Assembly: GCF_003367905.1 (NCBI RefSeq)
Contig: NZ_CP029462.1
Span: forward strand, 1,302,001 to 1,366,000
From: Megasphaera stantonii
GTDB lineage: Bacteria > Bacillota > Negativicutes > Veillonellales > Megasphaeraceae
Direction: 5' to 3'
DNA length: 64,000 nt
This document shows, one piece after another, positions 61,608 to 64,000 of the stretch; position 1 is the stretch's first letter; the number at the start of each line of letters is the position of its first letter. The position numbers and the translations under genes were made by a program. Under the pieces are notes generated by a model. It was given only the letters and a program-made list of their open reading frames with translations, made no database searches and was not told the DNA's origin.

Positions 61608-62915
61608 TTATTTTATGGACGCCATATACTCCAGATATTCTTCCTTCGTCATGAGGGGCTTGTAGCCGTCCAGCAGGTCTTCGATGCCCTGGGCGTCGCC
61701 GTAAAGCAAGTCGATGAGGACGCAGGCCAGCGCCTGGGGCGTCTTCGTGTACGCCGTCTTTTCTTCAAAGAGGGTGAAATCCACACTGTGCAGCGCGCCG
61801 TGGACGCAGCCGACCCAGGGATGGATAATCGGCATGAGGTGCGATACGTCGCCCATATCGGTGCTGCCCGTATCCTGAGGCGTATAGCGGATGTGCTCTG
61901 CGCCGAAGATGGACTGGCAGTTTTCTTCCAGCAGCTTCGTCAGTTTTGTATCCTGACGCATGGGCAGGTAGCCCGGCAGATTCTGAATTTCACAGGTCGC
62001 GCCGACGGCCATCGCCCCAGCCTGCAGGGCCCTGTCGACGCTGGCGTTATATTCCTTAATGGCCTCGACAGAGGCGGCGCGGACGTAGCTTTCCATCCGC
62101 ACGTGATCGGGAACGACGTTTACCAAGTCGCCGCCGCTGGTGATGATGGGATGGAAGCGGACGTAATCTTCTTCGCGGAAGGTTTCGCGCAGGGCGTTGA
62201 CGCCCATGAGGCCCAGCATGGCCGCGTTCAGGGCGTTAATGCCGTCGTGCGGAGCCGCCGCGGCGTGCGCCGCTTTGCCGTGGTATTCGACGAGCTTGCT
62301 GATGAAGCCGTCGCAGGGGCTGCCGAGCTGGATTTCGCCTTGCGGGTCGTCCGTCGTCGTGACGTGCATCTGCATCGCCGCGTCGATATCGTCGAAGCCG
62401 CCCTGGTAAATAATTTCTTCTTTGCCGCCGAAGAAATGAATTTTTCCCTTATTCCGCAGGGAATTTCTGTATTCGATTTCAATGCATTCTTCAGCAGGCA
62501 CGGCGAATAAAACGACGTCGCCGCCCAAATATTTCATGGCGTCCGTATCGTGCAGGGCCATGGCGACGGCCATCAGGTTGGCCATCTGTACGTAGTGGCC
62601 GCAGCAGTGCGCCGCTCCTGTCGTTTCGTCGGCGCCGGGATGATTGCGGCAGACCAGGGCGTCCAGCTCGCCGAAGACGGCGACGGTGCGGTCCGATTTC
62701 GTCCCCTTCATGCGGCCTTTTACGCCGTTGATTCCCCAGCCGTCCGTATAGGAAATGCCCAATTCGTCGAAGGCTTTCTTTACCTTGGCCGACGTCTTAT
62801 ATTCCTTATAGCCCAATTCCGGTTCGGCGAAGATAGATTCGCCGAAGGCCTTTATGTCGTCGAAGCGCTTTTCAATGGCTTCGCACACCGCTTTTTTTAA
62901 TTCTTCTTTTGTCAT
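61608..62915 (-). CDS. M20-family amidohydrolase (AbgB/HipO-like)
   Basis: 435 aa; ATG 62915 after aaaaaggtgtgtgcga. A metal-dependent peptidase/amidohydrolase for N-acyl amino acids or p-aminobenzoyl-glutamate. FAEPELGYKEYKT (about 28-40), FGELDAL, AAHCCGHYVQM (metal Cys/His), VPAEEC and the C-terminal MGDVSHLMP are subfamily features. The gene downstream of a DUF3100 membrane protein, a pairing that suggests uptake and hydrolysis of one substrate. Confidence 0.9.
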   Translation of the reverse strand: MTKEELKKAVCEAIEKRFDDIKAFGESIFAEPELGYKEYKTSAKVKKAFDELGISYTDGWGINGVKGRMKGTKSDRTVAVFGELDALVCRNHPGADETTGAAHCCGHYVQMANLMAVAMALHDTDAMKYLGGDVVLFAVPAEECIEIEYRNSLRNKGKIHFFGGKEEIIYQGGFDDIDAAMQMHVTTTDDPQGEIQLGSPCDGFISKLVEYHGKAAHAAAAPHDGINALNAAMLGLMGVNALRETFREEDYVRFHPIITSGGDLVNVVPDHVRMESYVRAASVEAIKEYNASVDRALQAGAMAVGATCEIQNLPGYLPMRQDTKLTKLLEENCQSIFGAEHIRYTPQDTGSTDMGDVSHLMPIIHPWVGCVHGALHSVDFTLFEEKTAYTKTPQALACVLIDLLYGDAQGIEDLLDGYKPLMTKEEYLEYMASIK

Positions 62916-62948
62916 TCGCACACACCTTTTTTCATAAGATTTGCTTGC

Positions 62949-64000
62949 TTAGAATATGCCTTCCAGATGAAGGACGATTTCCGCCATAATCGTCGCGCCG
63001 AGGAACGAACCTGTCGCTACCATAAGCGCTACGGGAACGATACGCCAGGACAGGCGCTTAAAGGCCGGAATATCTTTGCCCAGCGACAAGCCGGCATAGG
63101 CCAGGATCGGCGTCGTCGCAGCCAGTACGCTGAACTTGCCCGTCGTCTGAGTAATCCAGGCTTCGCCGGGGAATCCGGGAATCGACACGATGACGGCGAT
63201 GATAGATGCCCAGAACACGATAGGCAGCTTATTCAGGCCGGGAACATGGGCCAGCAGCACGCCGATAAGAGACAGGACGACAAAGACGATAGAGCTGATA
63301 GCCGAATCGGCAAAGTTGCCGCCGAAGCCGACGCAGTTGCCGACAGTGCAGAAAATACCGGTCAATACTAAAATGATGATCGTGTCGCGCATCATGTCGC
63401 CAAAGCTCTGCTTTTCCGCAGCCTTGGGAACGGCGTCGGCAACGACGTTTTCTTCCTGAACCGCTTCGACAGGAGCGTTTTTAGACCGTTTATCACCCGT
63501 AACCAGCTCATATACCTTAACCGTAACGGGCAGGGAAATGAACAGGGCGAAGTAAATACCCAAAATGGTCGTCATGAGGTTTGCCGCGCCGGCATAGGCC
63601 TGGATGCGCTGCGCTTCTTCCGGGAATACGGCGACCAGAGAGCCGATAGACGCGGCCATCATGCTGGCGCTGCCGATGCCGCCGCCCATCGCCAGGGCAT
63701 AAGGATGGAAAAATCCCGTCCTGGCAATGATGCCGCTCAGAATAGAAATCCACAGCGCGCCGAACAAGGTACCGCAGATGTACATACCCATAACGCCGCG
63801 GCCTTCAGGAGAAAAAATACCGTATTTTTCAGCAATAATCGCTACGTTCGGTTCGCGGTCGATAGAATAGCAGGCGCCGATAGCTTCGCGGCCCATCTTC
63901 AAGGCCAGCGCCATGGGAAGGCCGAAGACGATCGTGCCGAAGAAGTGGCCTAATTCCTGCATGATCAACGCCCAGCCGGAATTCAGCAGCATGTGCAGGT
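62949..64000 (-). CDS. DUF3100-type membrane protein, N-terminus beyond the window
   Basis: At least 349 residues are visible. The frame is open through the right edge (CTG-CAC before the first visible ATG at 63992), so the true start is probably outside. About ten membrane helices with a hydrophilic loop (roughly 175-205 of the visible part) rich in K/E/A; MGMYICGTLFGALWISILSG and YALAMGGGIGSASMMAA are conserved-looking. Transporter-like; resembles the DUF3100 family. It precedes the M20 amidohydrolase by 33 bp, so one operon. Confidence 0.75.
   Translation of the reverse strand, partial: LHMLLNSGWALIMQELGHFFGTIVFGLPMALALKMGREAIGACYSIDREPNVAIIAEKYGIFSPEGRGVMGMYICGTLFGALWISILSGIIARTGFFHPYALAMGGGIGSASMMAASIGSLVAVFPEEAQRIQAYAGAANLMTTILGIYFALFISLPVTVKVYELVTGDKRSKNAPVEAVQEENVVADAVPKAAEKQSFGDMMRDTIIILVLTGIFCTVGNCVGFGGNFADSAISSIVFVVLSLIGVLLAHVPGLNKLPIVFWASIIAVIVSIPGFPGEAWITQTTGKFSVLAATTPILAYAGLSLGKDIPAFKRLSWRIVPVALMVATGSFLGATIMAEIVLHLEGIF

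Noticed and set aside
1-64000. CRISPR arrays, tRNA or rRNA genes
   Set aside because: No regularly spaced repeat-spacer arrays, no tRNA cloverleaf with TTCGANTC-type arm and no rRNA signatures were seen on reading; a covariance search was not possible.

Overview
The window looks like a chromosomal stretch of an anaerobic, butyrate-forming, lactate-using Negativicute, most likely a Megasphaera relative. This is inferred from gene content: butyryl-CoA-type dehydrogenases with crotonases, a flavin D-lactate dehydrogenase beside a carrier, a single-chain PurL, HydF, and dense intrinsic terminators. No rRNA, tRNA or CRISPR array was recognised.

Region 1 (1 to ~7460) is the right part of an integrative, mobilizable element: MobC-like accessory protein, relaxase, Cys-rich VLP protein, RepA_N-type initiator, DnaC-like ATPase, TnpW-like protein and a large serine recombinase. 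An IS30-family insertion (4672-5769, 2-bp GT duplication) sits exactly at the first codon of the recombinase gene. The element abuts the 5' part of a GntP-type permease gene that it apparently split.

Region 2 (7.5-11.2 kb, minus strand, more AT-rich than its surroundings) is an acyl-CoA operon: acyl-CoA dehydrogenase, CaiB/BaiF CoA-transferase, crotonase, then the broken permease.

Region 3 (11.4-37.1 kb) is mainly housekeeping and transport: purL divergent from xpt/unknown/MFS, an RsiV-like secreted protein, pepD, an OPT transporter, PAP2 phosphatase, NhaC antiporter, YbaN-like protein, an SDR, a DeoR-controlled D-serine operon (regulator, phosphodiesterase, AGCS symporter, dsdA, HAD phosphatase) divergent from an MFS gene, sigma-54 (rpoN), and a secreted 5'-nucleotidase.

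Region 4 (37.2-49.9 kb, all minus strand, 12 tightly packed genes) is the most unusual part. In transcription order it reads: TM1266-type regulator, NifH-like 1, NifD-like 1, NifK-like 1, hypF, hypC, hypD, hypE, NifH-like 2, NifD-like 2, NifK-like 2, hydF. Two paralogous nitrogenase-like modules thus bracket the CN-/Fe(CN)2CO-making part of the NiFe-hydrogenase maturation pathway, and the whole is bracketed by two genes normally tied to FeFe-hydrogenase maturation. hydE, hydG, hypA, hypB and any hydrogenase structural gene are absent from the window. A structured ~170-nt leader ending in an intrinsic terminator precedes the cluster. I infer a dedicated metallocofactor assembly pathway, possibly an alternative route to the H-cluster or to a new Fe-CO/CN cofactor.

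Region 5 (50-64 kb) has a small zinc-ribbon membrane protein, a second acyl-CoA dehydrogenase and crotonase pair, an unusual HTH regulator, an exported cobaltochelatase (cbiK) under a cobalamin riboswitch, a PPK2 kinase, a GntR/BASS/D-lactate dehydrogenase group, an AEC carrier, and an M20 amidohydrolase with a DUF3100-type membrane protein that runs off the right edge.
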